Assembly (NCBI GenBank): GCA_943325425.2 | Contig: CALPPJ020000047.1 | Span: 1 to 7,860 of the forward strand | Source: Bifidobacterium breve | GTDB taxonomy: Bacteria > Actinomycetota > Acidimicrobiia > Acidimicrobiales > Ilumatobacteraceae | Direction of reading: 5' to 3' | Length of the DNA stretch: 7,860 nucleotides | Part shown: positions 1 to 5,733 of the stretch, in pieces | Layout: each line of letters opens with the position of its first letter | Position numbering within the stretch: position 1 is the stretch's first letter | Translations under genes and position numbers: made by a program | Notes under the pieces: generated by a model | Told to the model about the DNA's origin: nothing | The model's database searches: none | What the model saw: only the letters and a program-made list of their open reading frames with translations

Positions 1-647
1 CAGCCGACGGGAGTCACGCCAAGATCGGCAGCAGTGACTTCATCAACAGGCTTTGACTTTGCAGCCATGATGCCTTTGAAGCTTGGGTAACGCGGCTCAA
101 CAACACCAGCGGTCACTGAAATCAATGCGGGCAGTGGGCAGGTCACTTCGTCATAACCTTCTTCGGTCTGACGATCGGCCTTCAAGACTCCACCTTCGAT
201 GGAAACTTTCTTGGCGAAAGTTACCGATGGCAATCCGAGAACTTCAGCGATTTGCTCGGGAACAGTTCCGGTGTATCCATCGCTTGATTCGGTTGCGGCG
301 ATGATGAGATCGGCACCACCCAAACGCTGAATCGCGGCCGCCAAAATCTTGGCCGTCGTCAGCGCATCTGAACCCTGCAGTGCTGGATCAGAAACGAGAA
401 CTGCTTTCGAAGCACCCATCGCCAATGCGGTGCGCAAGCCGGCAGTCTCACTATTGGGTGCCATCGACACCAAGCTGACTTCACCGCCGCCCGCTGCATC
501 AACCAACTGCAAGGCCATTTCAACGCCGTAGCTGTCGGACTCGTCAAGGATCAATTTGCCTTCGCGCTTGAGCGTGTTTGACGAGGCGTCAAGGGCTCCG
601 GGGTTGGCGGGGTCGGGGATCTGCTTCACACAGACGATTACGTTCAT
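1..647 (-). CDS. etfB: Electron transfer flavoprotein subunit beta (3' end missing)
   Basis: This gene encodes the small (beta) subunit of the heterodimeric electron transfer flavoprotein, which takes electrons from acyl-CoA and related dehydrogenases and passes them on through FAD bound with the alpha subunit. Translation from the ATG at 647-645 begins MNVIVCVKQIPDPANPG, the family's typical VKQ(V/I)PD start. The AANH-like core follows, with DGYTGTVPEQIAEVLGLPSVT near residues 117-137, and then the beta signature region (ADRQTEEGYDEV, PLPALISVT). The conserved EPRYPSFKGIMAAK stretch comes next. About 215 codons are visible and the frame stays open to base 1; the family is usually about 250-260 residues, so roughly 40 are missing. 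No strong Shine-Dalgarno lies before the ATG. etfA would be expected just beyond the left edge, but this cannot be seen. The divergent neighbour is the lipid kinase, 129 bp away. Confidence 0.95.
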   Translation of the reverse strand, partial: MNVIVCVKQIPDPANPGALDASSNTLKREGKLILDESDSYGVEMALQLVDAAGGGEVSLVSMAPNSETAGLRTALAMGASKAVLVSDPALQGSDALTTAKILAAAIQRLGGADLIIAATESSDGYTGTVPEQIAEVLGLPSVTFAKKVSIEGGVLKADRQTEEGYDEVTCPLPALISVTAGVVEPRYPSFKGIMAAKSKPVDEVTAADLGVTPVG

Positions 648-667
648 AGTTCGCCATTCTTGCGGCT

Positions 668-683
668 TGTGCACCGTTTCACA
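668..683. promoter_or_regulatory. CRP-like dyad upstream of etfB
   Basis: The 16-mer TGTGC-ACCGTT-TCACA matches the CRP/FNR-family consensus TGTGA-N6-TCACA at 9 of 10 arm positions. One more base pair each side (T667 and A684 do not pair, but the TTGTG/CACAA cores at 667-671 and 682-686 do) adds loose symmetry. It lies 21 bp upstream of the etfB start and 93 bp upstream of the lipid kinase start. Depending on the etfB transcription start, it could be an operator within or just below the promoter. CRP-type regulators are common in actinobacteria, but none is encoded in the window, so the binder is unknown. Chance occurrence of such a dyad is possible. Confidence 0.35.
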
Positions 684-762
684 CAACCCTTCTGACATCT
701 AAATAAGTGACTCCCGACCTACTCGGCAAGGCGTCGGCTCAACTCCTCGCCAAATGGGCTGG

Positions 763-768
763 TACGGT
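763..768 (+). promoter_or_regulatory. Candidate -10 box of the lipid kinase gene
   Basis: TACGGT fits the actinobacterial TANNNT -10 pattern and ends 8 nt before the GTG start at 777. A transcript from it would have a leader of about one or two bases. No Shine-Dalgarno is visible before that GTG, which agrees with a near-leaderless message. I see no convincing -35 hexamer at 16-18 bp. Confidence 0.3.
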
Positions 769-776
769 CTCAGACG

Positions 777-1778
777 GTGCGGATTCTGCTGGTCGTCAAC
801 TCCTTTGCCTCCTCGGTCACGGCGCGAAACACGGTCATCGTGCATCGGGCCTTGTCGAGGCAACACGATGTCCAGATCGTTGAGACCAACCGCCGTGGCC
901 ATGCCACCCGATTCGCCCAAGATGCCGCCCACCGAGGAATCGATCTAGTGATTTCGTTTGGTGGCGATGGCACTCTCAATGAAGTCGCGACCGGTGTTGC
1001 TGGCTCCGAAACTGCCCTTGGTGTTTTGCCCGGTGGAAGCACCAACGTTTTTGCACGAACCATCGGTCTTCCCAATGATCCCGTTGCTGCAGCCTCATTG
1101 CTCGTTGCCGGCCTCGAAGATCCGGAGGCGAATATTCGTCCCATCGGTCTTGGTCGCGTCAATGGACGTTTCTTTTGTTTCCATACCGGTATCGGTTACG
1201 ACGCTGCCGTCGTGCGCACTGTCGAAACACGTGCATCGCTGAAACGTTGGGCTGGGCATCCACTTTTCATTTACGCAGCGTTACATACGTGGCTCAATAA
1301 ATACGATCGTCATCACCCGCATTTCAGCGTTGCTGCTGATTCGGCGATCGGTGGTCCCGGTGGACTCACCGATAATGAGAACCTCAACTACGACCCATCA
1401 CGTTTCGTTGATGACGGCTACTTCACCATTGTTCTGAATACGAATCCTTATTCGTTCTTGGGTAATCGTCCTCTTGATTTGTCACCAGCAGCGGGCCTTG
1501 ACAAACCATTGGTTGCAGTTACCTTCCGCACGATGTCAGCCATCGCGATTATTCGCACACTCGCCGGCGCCCTGAAAGGTGGCGGAGTCACACCAAGCAA
1601 ACACGTTGCGTGTTTCAACGATGTGCATGAACTCATCGTTGAAAATGCCGAACCATTTCCATACCAAGTAGACGGCGACTATCTAGGTGAATCAACGCGT
1701 TTGCATTTCAGGCATGTACCAGAGGCAGTGAAACTACTTTTCCCCGTTCAGCCCGCTGATCAAATACCCGAAGACTGA
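777..1778 (+). CDS. Diacylglycerol/lipid kinase, DAGK catalytic domain family
   Basis: A 333-residue protein of the diacylglycerol kinase/YegS/sphingosine kinase family, expected to transfer the gamma phosphate of ATP to a lipid hydroxyl, typically diacylglycerol to phosphatidic acid, at the inner face of the membrane. The N-terminus (RILLVVNSFASSVTAR) is the family's opening beta strand with its 'NP.sG' loop in variant form. The nucleotide-binding GGDGTLNEV is at residues 62-70 and LPGGSTNVFAR at 84-94. HTGIGYDA at 136-143 is the usual start of the second domain. The length is normal for the family. The GTG start is chosen because the family homology begins immediately after it; no ATG in frame fits. 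There is no transmembrane segment, as expected for soluble or peripheral lipid kinases. The true lipid substrate cannot be told from sequence. Its 3' end overlaps the convergent phosphodiesterase gene by 19 bp. Confidence 0.9.
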   Translation: MRILLVVNSFASSVTARNTVIVHRALSRQHDVQIVETNRRGHATRFAQDAAHRGIDLVISFGGDGTLNEVATGVAGSETALGVLPGGSTNVFARTIGLPNDPVAAASLLVAGLEDPEANIRPIGLGRVNGRFFCFHTGIGYDAAVVRTVETRASLKRWAGHPLFIYAALHTWLNKYDRHHPHFSVAADSAIGGPGGLTDNENLNYDPSRFVDDGYFTIVLNTNPYSFLGNRPLDLSPAAGLDKPLVAVTFRTMSAIAIIRTLAGALKGGGVTPSKHVACFNDVHELIVENAEPFPYQVDGDYLGESTRLHFRHVPEAVKLLFPVQPADQIPED

Positions 1779-2467
1779 TCACGTACTTGCAGTGCGATAT
1801 CAGGAACGTTGGTACAAATACCGTCAACGCCCCAGGCAATCAGTTCTGCCATTCTCGTCGGATCGTCGCAGGTCCATGTGTTGAGTGCGAGACCATGTTG
1901 GTGGCATGCGTCAACAGTTTCCTGAGTTACAAAATTGACCCAAGGATGCAGCGCACTATGTCCACTTTTCACGAGGCCAGGTAACACCGAGTCAAATTCG
2001 TCGGGACGAACTCCAACTGTTAGCCATGCAGTTGCGATGGTGGGGCGTAGTTGTTGACAACGATCGATGGTCTCGCGACGGAACGAAGAAATCAACCAAC
2101 GGCTATCTCCTTCGGGACGTCGTTCAAGGCAAGTAATGGTTTGATCAGCAATTGATTCGCTCGCATCAAAGTCGGGTTCTTCTGGGTCATTCTTGATTTC
2201 AACGTTGACCCACATCGGTACGCATGCATCGAGTGCTTCATCAAGCGTGCACACATGGTCGGGCAATTCCGAATATTTGACTTGCGAAATGATTTGCCCG
2301 TCATCGAGTGTCGCATTGTGATGTACGACCAAAACGCCGTCAAGAGTTCGTCGCACATCAAGCTCCGCCGCATCAGAACCCATCAAAACTGCACGTTTAA
2401 AGGCAGAAATTGTATTTTCCTTCTCGGCGGCCGATGCACCACGGTGAGCGAGTACCTGAATTCCCAT
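1760..2467 (-). CDS. Glycerophosphodiester phosphodiesterase (GDPD family)
   Basis: A 235-residue TIM-barrel enzyme expected to cleave glycerophosphodiesters, the deacylated forms of phospholipids, to sn-glycerol 3-phosphate and an alcohol. Family landmarks are in order: HRG at residues 8-10, EN at 17-18 (PEN-T in many relatives, KENT here), the metal-binding E35-x-D37, catalytic-region H49-H50, VNVEIK at 87-92, and the C-terminal W198 and GVDGICTNVPD at 213-223. The usual HD after the second histidine is HN here and the common TD near the end is TN, both mild departures. There is no signal peptide, so the protein is probably cytoplasmic. The ATG at 2467-2465 is preceded by AAGGT, a modest ribosome site. 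The substrate is not predictable. Facing the lipid kinase tail to tail suggests a shared theme of phospholipid turnover, which is inference only. Confidence 0.9.
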   Translation of the reverse strand: MGIQVLAHRGASAAEKENTISAFKRAVLMGSDAAELDVRRTLDGVLVVHHNATLDDGQIISQVKYSELPDHVCTLDEALDACVPMWVNVEIKNDPEEPDFDASESIADQTITCLERRPEGDSRWLISSFRRETIDRCQQLRPTIATAWLTVGVRPDEFDSVLPGLVKSGHSALHPWVNFVTQETVDACHQHGLALNTWTCDDPTRMAELIAWGVDGICTNVPDIALQVRDQSSGI

Positions 2468-2472
2468 ACCTT

Positions 2473-2482
2473 GAGTTAACTC
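2473..2482. promoter_or_regulatory. 10-bp palindrome before the phosphodiesterase start
   Basis: GAGTTAACTC is a perfect 10-bp palindrome 5 bp upstream of the phosphodiesterase ATG, next to its weak ribosome site. It could be an operator or chance; no regulator is implied by the sequence. Confidence 0.15.
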
Positions 2483-2499
2483 TGATTACACACCAACAA

Positions 2500-2522
2500 G
2501 AACATTTATTATTTTTATGTTC
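2500..2522. repeat. AT-rich inverted repeat in the GDPD-whiB gap
   Basis: GAACAT and ATGTTC form 6-bp arms around an 11-bp spacer made only of A and T. A further A-rich stretch follows to about 2553. This tract lies between the divergent phosphodiesterase and whiB genes and probably belongs to the promoter of the former or to upstream sequence of the latter. The spacing is too wide for a LexA-type SOS box (GAAC-N4-GTTC). Confidence 0.3.
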
Positions 2523-2598
2523 CAAAAAAATTTGTCCTGTGACGAAAAAATATGACCTGACCCCTTGCGTGTTCATCTGTTGTTTGCCAACCTTGCAC

Positions 2599-2649
2599 AG
2601 TCAGTTAATTCAGACAGTCAGATCAATCAGCTAGTCAGTTCATTCAGAC
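2599..2649. repeat. Three tandem 17-bp repeats upstream of whiB
   Basis: Three head-to-tail 17-bp units without gaps: AGTCAGTTAATTCAGAC (2599-2615), AGTCAGATCAATCAGCT (2616-2632) and AGTCAGTTCATTCAGAC (2633-2649). Units 1 and 3 differ at one base; unit 2 is more diverged. Each unit carries TCAG twice, so TCAG occurs six times at alternating 9 and 8 bp steps (starts 2601, 2610, 2618, 2627, 2635, 2644). The array ends 58 bp before the whiB start, where an activator or repressor would be expected to bind. The repeated structure is plainly visible; a regulatory role is inference. Confidence 0.6.
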
Positions 2650-2657
2650 TTCTGAAT
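2642..2657. promoter_or_regulatory. Inverted repeat overlapping the last 17-bp unit
   Basis: ATTCAGA-CT-TCTGAAT is a perfect dyad with 7-bp arms and a 2-bp centre. It overlaps the end of the third tandem unit, so the half-site ATTCAGA of the array is here mirrored rather than repeated. It sits where the -35 region of the candidate whiB promoter would be, which suits an operator. Confidence 0.35.
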
Positions 2658-2668
2658 TTTCTGGCAGT

Positions 2669-2674
2669 TATACA
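2669..2674 (+). promoter_or_regulatory. Candidate -10 box of whiB
   Basis: TATACA resembles the sigma-70 type -10 hexamer and would give a leader of roughly 25-30 nt ending in a GGAG ribosome site at 2698-2701, 6 nt before the GTG start. No good -35 hexamer is seen; the expected position is covered by the inverted repeat just upstream. An activator-dependent promoter would look like this, but the call is weak. Confidence 0.3.
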
Positions 2675-2707
2675 ACCCCTCACCCCCTAACTTGCCTGGA
2701 GCACACC

Positions 2708-3025
2708 GTGTCAATCCTTGCCTCTTCACTTGCACTTGGTTCCGCCGATTATTCATGGCGCGATGAAGCCGTTTGCCGTGACACCGATCCCGATCTGTTT
2801 TTCCCAATAGGAACAACCGGTCAAGCGCTTCTACAAATTGACCGAGCAAAGCAAGTCTGTAACGAATGCACAGTTCAAGTGAGCTGTCTTGAGTTCGCAC
2901 TCGAAACCAACCAAGACTCTGGTGTCTGGGGCGGAACCTCCGAGGAAGAACGTCGCGACATTCGTCGCAAGATTGCTGCACGTCATCGCGCTGCCCAGTT
3001 GGCAGCTCGGTCGTTCGCTTCCTGA
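2708..3025 (+). CDS. whiB1: WhiB-family Fe-S transcriptional regulator, WhiB1-like
   Basis: A 105-residue member of the actinobacteria-specific WhiB family, small [4Fe-4S] proteins that sense nitric oxide or redox state and act on transcription, usually with the principal sigma factor. The four cluster ligands are C23, C51, C54 and C60 in the family pattern C-x(n)-CxxC-x5-C. WRDEAVC at 17-23 and DPDLFFPIG at 27-35 are typical of WhiB1. The GVWGG turn is at 72-76, followed by a basic helix (ERRDIRRKIAARHR) and a short tail. Compared with my memory of M. tuberculosis WhiB1 (about 84 residues), this protein has about 14 extra residues at the N-terminus. GTG at 2708 is chosen because GGAG lies 6 nt before it. 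It converges on the pdtaS-like gene, 12 bp beyond its stop. The family call is certain; WhiB1 versus WhiB2 subtype is probable. Confidence 0.95.
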   Translation: MSILASSLALGSADYSWRDEAVCRDTDPDLFFPIGTTGQALLQIDRAKQVCNECTVQVSCLEFALETNQDSGVWGGTSEEERRDIRRKIAARHRAAQLAARSFAS

Positions 3026-3037
3026 GAAGTTTTCGTT

Positions 3038-4519
3038 TTAGCGCGGTAGGCGCAAGTCAACAACTGTTCCATCGCCGCGGCGATGAGCCTCAATCCCTAC
3101 TGCATTAAAATCCTCAGGTGCGCCAGCGCGAATCGAAATTGAGCCGTTGAGCTCAGTCGTTACCAAAGTTCGCACAATAGACAACCCGAGTCCGGTCGCC
3201 CCGTTCAAATCAAACGACGGATCTAGTCCTCGACCATCGTTGATGACCTTGATTTGAATTTCATCGTCGTCACCGCCCAATTGCACGACGACTGTTCCGC
3301 CGTCGCTTCCCTCGGGGAAACCGTGATCAACCGCGTTTTGCAAGAGTTCTGTCAGCACAACCGAAAGTGGTGTCGCAATCGTTGCTGGCAGTCGTCCACC
3401 ATCGCCCTGCACGATAAATCGCACGGGTCGATCTGGCGACTGCAATCCTTCTTCGGCCAATCGCATCAGTGGTCGCACGATTTCAATGAACGCAACGTCT
3501 TCGCCAGTTTCGCGAGACAACGTTTCGTGTACGAGAGCAATGGTGCGAATACGTCGCACACTTTCTTGGACTGCAGCTTTCGCCTCAGGAGATTCAAGAC
3601 GGCGGGCTTGCAATCGCAACAGCGAAGAAATTGTCTGCAAATTGTTTTTCACTCGGTGGTGAATCTCTCGAATCGTCGCGTCTTTCGACAACAGCATTCG
3701 GTCACGTCGACGTACTTCGGTGACATCGCGTATGAGCAACATGCCGCCTGTAATGACTTCGGTTGAAATGATCGGAATACAACGCACGAGCAAGGTGACA
3801 TCGGCAGTCTGATCAAACTCTTCGATGACTGGTTCAAACCGTTCAAATGCCTGACGTACTGGGCTATCGGCGAAACCGAGTTCGCTGAGCGATTGACCCA
3901 CAACATTTGCGGTAATGCCGACACGGTGAAGTGCCGAAACCGCATTCGGAGACGCGTAGCGGATAATCGCATTTTCATCGAGCACCACAGCACCGTCACC
4001 CACACGAGGGGCGGCGCTCAAGTCGGCGGCACGTCCTGGGAACGGAAAGGTCCCTTCGGTGATCATCTCGGCAATGCGCTGGAAGATCGATAGATACGTG
4101 CGCTCGAGTTCACCCGGTTGACGACTGGTTTTTGACGACCACTCGCGGGTCAACACCGCGATAGGTCCATCGGTACCACGAACTGGAATCGCGAGTACAT
4201 GAACCGAATCAAACATCTCATGCTTGTGCAATTCACCTTCACTAATCGCGCCAGTCGACAATGCGCGATTCAACAACTCAGATTCGGCTGGGTTGGCCAG
4301 TGATTCCACCAAGTCGGTGCGATAAATGGTTTGACCAGTCGCGGGACGAACTTGCGCCCCAACGACCCAATCGCCGTCGAGATTGCGGAGATACAGGATC
4401 ATGTCGGCGAAGCACAGGTCGGCGAGCATGCCCCATTCACCGATCAGCTGTTGCAAATGCGCGCTGTCGTCTTTGGAAAGTTCAGTGTGTTGGCGAAGAA
4501 GTTCGGCAAGCGTTGCCAT
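3038..4519 (-). CDS. pdtaS: PdtaS-like sensor histidine kinase (GAF-PAS-HisKA_2-HATPase)
   Basis: A 493-residue soluble sensor kinase with no transmembrane segment. In M. tuberculosis, PdtaS phosphorylates PdtaR, an ANTAR response regulator that acts on RNA by antitermination. Order: a GAF-like N-terminal domain (about residues 5-155), a PAS domain (about 172-270, with VVLDENAIIRYASPNA and a C-terminal LLIRDVTEVRRRD), and a HisKA_2 dimerisation helix pair with EIHHRVKNNLQTISSLLRLQ at 285-304, where H287 is the likely phosphoacceptor. A HATPase_c domain follows, with N-box ELLQNAVDHG at 391-400, G1 DGRGLD at 428-433 and G2 GLGLS at 443-447. The length is close to the mycobacterial protein. The ATG at 4519 has only a weak AGGT ribosome site. 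No response regulator lies in the window, so the partner is encoded elsewhere, as it is in mycobacteria. The signal sensed cannot be read from sequence. Confidence 0.92.
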   Translation of the reverse strand: MATLAELLRQHTELSKDDSAHLQQLIGEWGMLADLCFADMILYLRNLDGDWVVGAQVRPATGQTIYRTDLVESLANPAESELLNRALSTGAISEGELHKHEMFDSVHVLAIPVRGTDGPIAVLTREWSSKTSRQPGELERTYLSIFQRIAEMITEGTFPFPGRAADLSAAPRVGDGAVVLDENAIIRYASPNAVSALHRVGITANVVGQSLSELGFADSPVRQAFERFEPVIEEFDQTADVTLLVRCIPIISTEVITGGMLLIRDVTEVRRRDRMLLSKDATIREIHHRVKNNLQTISSLLRLQARRLESPEAKAAVQESVRRIRTIALVHETLSRETGEDVAFIEIVRPLMRLAEEGLQSPDRPVRFIVQGDGGRLPATIATPLSVVLTELLQNAVDHGFPEGSDGGTVVVQLGGDDDEIQIKVINDGRGLDPSFDLNGATGLGLSIVRTLVTTELNGSISIRAGAPEDFNAVGIEAHRRGDGTVVDLRLPR

Positions 4520-4587
4520 ACCTACGAGTCTGCCCGAAAACGGACCCGCGCCCAGTCATACCCGACGATTGAAAACTGAGAAGTGCA

Positions 4588-4818
4588 TCATCCGCCGAAG
4601 CCGATGCGGCGATCTCCTTCAACAGAACCAATTTCAACGTACGCGATTTTGGCGGCCGGCACACCGACGGCGCGACCCTTTTTGTCGACAAGCCACAAAA
4701 CGTCAACGGCGCCCGACAAGGCTGCTTCGACCTTGGCTTTAGTGGCATCGCGCTCGTCATCTGCCTGCTCCAACGAAATCTCTCGAGCAGCTTGGGTAAC
4801 GCCGATACGAATGTCCAC
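4588..4818 (-). CDS. DUF3107 family protein
   Basis: A 76-residue protein matching the actinobacterial DUF3107 family (M. tuberculosis TB9.4/Rv3208A as I recall): it opens DIRIGVTQAAREI and ends KIAYVEIGSVEGDRRIGFGG, both family hallmarks. There is no signal peptide, membrane segment or cysteine. The family's function is not established. The GTG start at 4818-4816 is supported by a perfect AGGAGG (4830-4825) 6 nt upstream, the strongest ribosome site in the window, implying high translation. It is shorter at the C-terminus than the mycobacterial homologue, stopping right after the conserved IGFG motif. It lies 83 bp after the SufR-like gene and 68 bp before the histidine kinase on the same strand; co-transcription is possible but not shown. 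Confidence 0.88.
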   Translation of the reverse strand: MDIRIGVTQAAREISLEQADDERDATKAKVEAALSGAVDVLWLVDKKGRAVGVPAAKIAYVEIGSVEGDRRIGFGG

Positions 4819-4845
4819 GATATGCCTCCTGTTAAAGCGATGTCG

Positions 4846-4856
4846 GCAGAATCTGC
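4846..4856. promoter_or_regulatory. Short palindrome in the leader of the DUF3107 gene
   Basis: GCAGA-A-TCTGC is an 11-bp odd palindrome 15 bp upstream of the AGGAGG site. Shifted pairing (GGCAG/CTGCC) could also make a small hairpin in the RNA. It may be an operator or a weak leader hairpin; with arms of only 5 bp, chance is a real alternative. Confidence 0.2.
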
Positions 4857-4901
4857 TGCCAACAACGTAGATGAGACGCTACCGCCCCAGTGGGTTTCAC
4901 G

Positions 4902-5654
4902 TCAGACGGCAGTGGCACAAAAAGTATTACCCTGCGCCAACGACTCCATGGTTGACACGTCGGCGTCGCCATAAAGCGCGCTCAACATCCCTTTCACCAT
5001 GCCACGATCGACCGCACAAATCACCGGATGCTCAATCGCCACGTCGCCAAAGGGACAGTGATTATTGATGATCTGCAACTGGTTATTACGCTTTTCGGTG
5101 TGGGCTGCAAAACCGTGAGCAGTGAGAGCATCAGCGACCGCTTGCACTGCCGAACGAAGACTGCGCTGACCTGCCTCAAGATCGGAACCCGTGAGGGCCG
5201 CGGCCATGGCTCGGCCGTACTCTTGGCCAACTTCTTCAGCAATGACTTCTGCCTGATGCGTAGGCAATAAGGCAAGAGTCTTACCCAGCAAGCTCAGCAC
5301 CAAGTCGTCGCTGCGAACCGGGAACTCACTCATGGGCAATTCAGCCGCTGCCGAATAACGCTTTGATGGCCGCCCAGCTCCGCCACCTGGTGGGCGAACG
5401 ACTGCCACGTCGACATAACTACCCGATGCCAACTTGTCGAGATGGTGACGCGCCACGTTGGGGTGTAGATCGAACTCTGAGGCCACCTCGGCGGCCGTGA
5501 CACCATCATCAACCCCTCGGACGTACAAATAGATCGCTCGCCGCGTTGGGTCGCCAAAGGCATTTGTAATTGCCGTGACCGACGCCGCGAATCCACCCGT
5601 CGCCTTTGAGGGTGACCCGTGACCTGAGGTCTGGAGAGGGCGAGCAGAAGGCAC
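4902..5654 (-). CDS. SufR-like transcriptional regulator (COG2345, winged HTH)
   Basis: A 250-residue regulator with an ArsR/MarR-like winged helix-turn-helix followed by a C-terminal cysteine domain. The DNA-binding part spans about 27-102: FGDPTRRAIYLYV, then the helix-turn-helix VTAAEVASEFDLHPNVARHHLDKL, then the wing PPGGGAGRPSKRYS. The only cysteines, C200 (HCPFGD), C213 (VICAVD) and C246 (FCATAV), lie in the last fifth of the protein. C200-x12-C213 is the spacing I recall for Fe-S ligands of SufR, the repressor of Fe-S assembly genes; the last spacing is x32. The start is taken as GTG 5654 because homology begins within about 25 residues and TATAAT ends 6 nt before it. The frame stays open upstream to about 6005, but that part lies antisense to mrp and resembles nothing. 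Divergent mrp supports an Fe-S role, which remains inference. Confidence 0.85.
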   Translation of the reverse strand: MPSARPLQTSGHGSPSKATGGFAASVTAITNAFGDPTRRAIYLYVRGVDDGVTAAEVASEFDLHPNVARHHLDKLASGSYVDVAVVRPPGGGAGRPSKRYSAAAELPMSEFPVRSDDLVLSLLGKTLALLPTHQAEVIAEEVGQEYGRAMAAALTGSDLEAGQRSLRSAVQAVADALTAHGFAAHTEKRNNQLQIINNHCPFGDVAIEHPVICAVDRGMVKGMLSALYGDADVSTMESLAQGNTFCATAV

Positions 5655-5657
5655 GTG

Positions 5658-5668
5658 GGTATTATACC
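5658..5668. promoter_or_regulatory. Palindrome covering the regulator's -10 box
   Basis: GGTAT-T-ATACC is a perfect 11-bp odd palindrome that contains the whole TATAAT of the SufR-like gene. A dimer bound here would block the promoter, as in autorepression. The arms are short and partly dictated by the TATAAT itself, so the symmetry is suggestive only. Confidence 0.3.
5661..5666 (-). promoter_or_regulatory. Perfect -10 box for a leaderless SufR-like transcript
   Basis: On the minus strand TATAAT is followed by exactly 6 nt (ACCCAC) and then the GTG start at 5654. Transcription normally begins about 7 nt after the -10 box, which puts +1 on the G of GTG, so the message would be leaderless. There is no Shine-Dalgarno in front of this GTG, which agrees. 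A clear -35 hexamer is not seen. Confidence 0.6.
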
Positions 5669-5696
5669 TATGGCCGTAGTGCAAATTAGTCGTGCA

Positions 5697-5702
5697 TATT
5701 CT
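5697..5702 (+). promoter_or_regulatory. Candidate -10 box of mrp
   Basis: TATTCT fits TANNNT and would give a leader of about 25 nt containing AGGGAG (5720-5725), 8 nt before the mrp GTG. Two GTGCA direct repeats (5679-5683 and 5692-5696, 13 bp apart) flank the spacer just upstream and could be regulator contacts. No clear -35 is seen. Confidence 0.3.
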
Positions 5703-5733
5703 GCCGCTCATTCTGAAGTAGGGAGCCCCACCC

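Noticed and set aside
83..304. Plus-strand 73-codon frame at the left edge
   Set aside because: It is antisense to etfB, which is conserved over this entire stretch.
770..1162. 130-codon minus-strand frame across the lipid kinase start
   Set aside because: It overlaps the GGDGT and PGGSTN motifs on the other strand and reads as Arg/Pro/Ser-rich shadow sequence.
2500..2522. GAACAT...ATGTTC as a LexA/SOS box
   Set aside because: Actinobacterial and Bacillus SOS boxes have GAAC-N4-GTTC; here 15 bp separate GAAC from GTTC.
2599..2649. The 17-bp repeats as a CRISPR array or replication iterons
   Set aside because: There are no unique spacers between units, only three short units are present, and no cas or rep gene is nearby; position before whiB fits regulation better.
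3254..3766. 170-codon plus-strand frame inside the histidine kinase gene
   Set aside because: It is antisense to the HisKA_2 and HATPase domains, has no recognisable motif and no ribosome site, and its composition looks like a shadow of the real gene.
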